Under the pieces are notes generated by a model that saw only the letters and a program-made list of their open reading frames with translations, did not search any database and was not told the origin of the DNA. This document shows, piece by piece, positions 63,893 to 64,000 of a DNA stretch of 64,000 nucleotides. Location of the stretch: NCBI GenBank assembly GCA_964511665.1, contig CAZEHA010000005.1:1-64000 (forward strand). Direction: 5' to 3'. The stretch comes from JAGOEF01 sp964511665. GTDB lineage: Bacteria > Bacteroidota > Bacteroidia > Bacteroidales > ML635J-15. Every line of letters begins with the position of its first letter. The first letter of the stretch is position 1. A program made the translations under genes and the position numbers.

Positions 63893-64000
63893 TTATTTTA
63901 GTACGATTATTTCGGGATAAACTTTGTTAATCGTGTAACGGTTTTTGATAAATAGAATCAACAAATTCGGGCAGCATTCTTTATCTAACTTTTTTCCAAG
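63893..64000 (-). CDS. Possible 3' end of a minus-strand gene (partial)
   Basis: Reading the minus strand from the window edge, 35 codons stay open to a TAA at 63893-63895. The peptide (ending IIVLK) is not recognisable. It could be the C-terminus of a gene that converges on ispH, or chance. Low confidence. Confidence 0.25.
   Translation of the reverse strand, partial: LGKKLDKECCPNLLILFIKNRYTINKVYPEIIVLK

Overview
The window looks like a Bacteroidota chromosome, most likely an anaerobic member of Bacteroidales/Marinilabiliales. Evidence: a PorQ-type T9SS protein beside cmk and ispH, a PG0541-like PII-fold protein beside an RND pump, an S37 (PS-10) peptidase, DUF5916 and FISUMP proteins, and several TAnnTTTG -7 promoter elements typical of this phylum. 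I found no rRNA, tRNA, CRISPR array or transposase, but I read by eye and ran no searches.

Layout. 1-3145 (minus): a large secreted protein made of Ig-like repeats, cut by the window edge, with a small secreted protein upstream of it. 3350-5713 (plus): a TMTC-like, TPR-tailed membrane glycosyltransferase. 5753-40803, almost all on the minus strand: the main feature, a block holding 19 radical SAM enzymes of six architectures. These are 4 'twitch-first', 7 B12-binding type, 3 methylthiotransferase-like without TRAM, 3 short SPASM-like, 1 PflX-like with a lipoprotein signal and 1 distantly HpnH-like. Among them lie two UbiA prenyltransferases, a SAM methyltransferase, a DXD glycosyltransferase, a GT-C/YfhO-like membrane protein, a Wzt-like ABC ATPase without a permease, three small membrane proteins or lipoproteins, and a GIY-YIG nuclease between long palindrome-rich direct repeats. 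41055-43460 (plus): a second TMTC-like glycosyltransferase, a clear paralogue of the first, closing the block on the right.

43474-54304 (minus): a membrane protein, a UbiD-family decarboxylase, a secreted beta-propeller-like protein, and a TolC/adaptor/RND efflux operon with a TetR regulator and a PII-like tail gene. 54578-55882 is an S37 peptidase. The plus strand from 56227 carries a DUF5916 outer-membrane-type protein, a REP-like terminator hairpin, then EamA, YkgJ, HD-hydrolase, porQ, cmk and ispH.

How the genes may work together. The close spacing, ATGA/TAATG overlaps and mixed enzyme types of the 6-41 kb block suggest one or a few long operons for a pathway that is oxygen-free, rich in Fe-S enzymes and probably cobalamin-dependent. 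UbiA, methyltransferase and HpnH-like genes point to an isoprenoid or lipid scaffold. The TMTC-like, GT32-like, YfhO-like and Wzt-like genes point to a surface glycan or glycolipid. These views are compatible (a modified prenyl glycolipid), but the product is not known from the sequence. I saw no RiPP precursor. Expansion of paralogues with unrelated roles is the null model.
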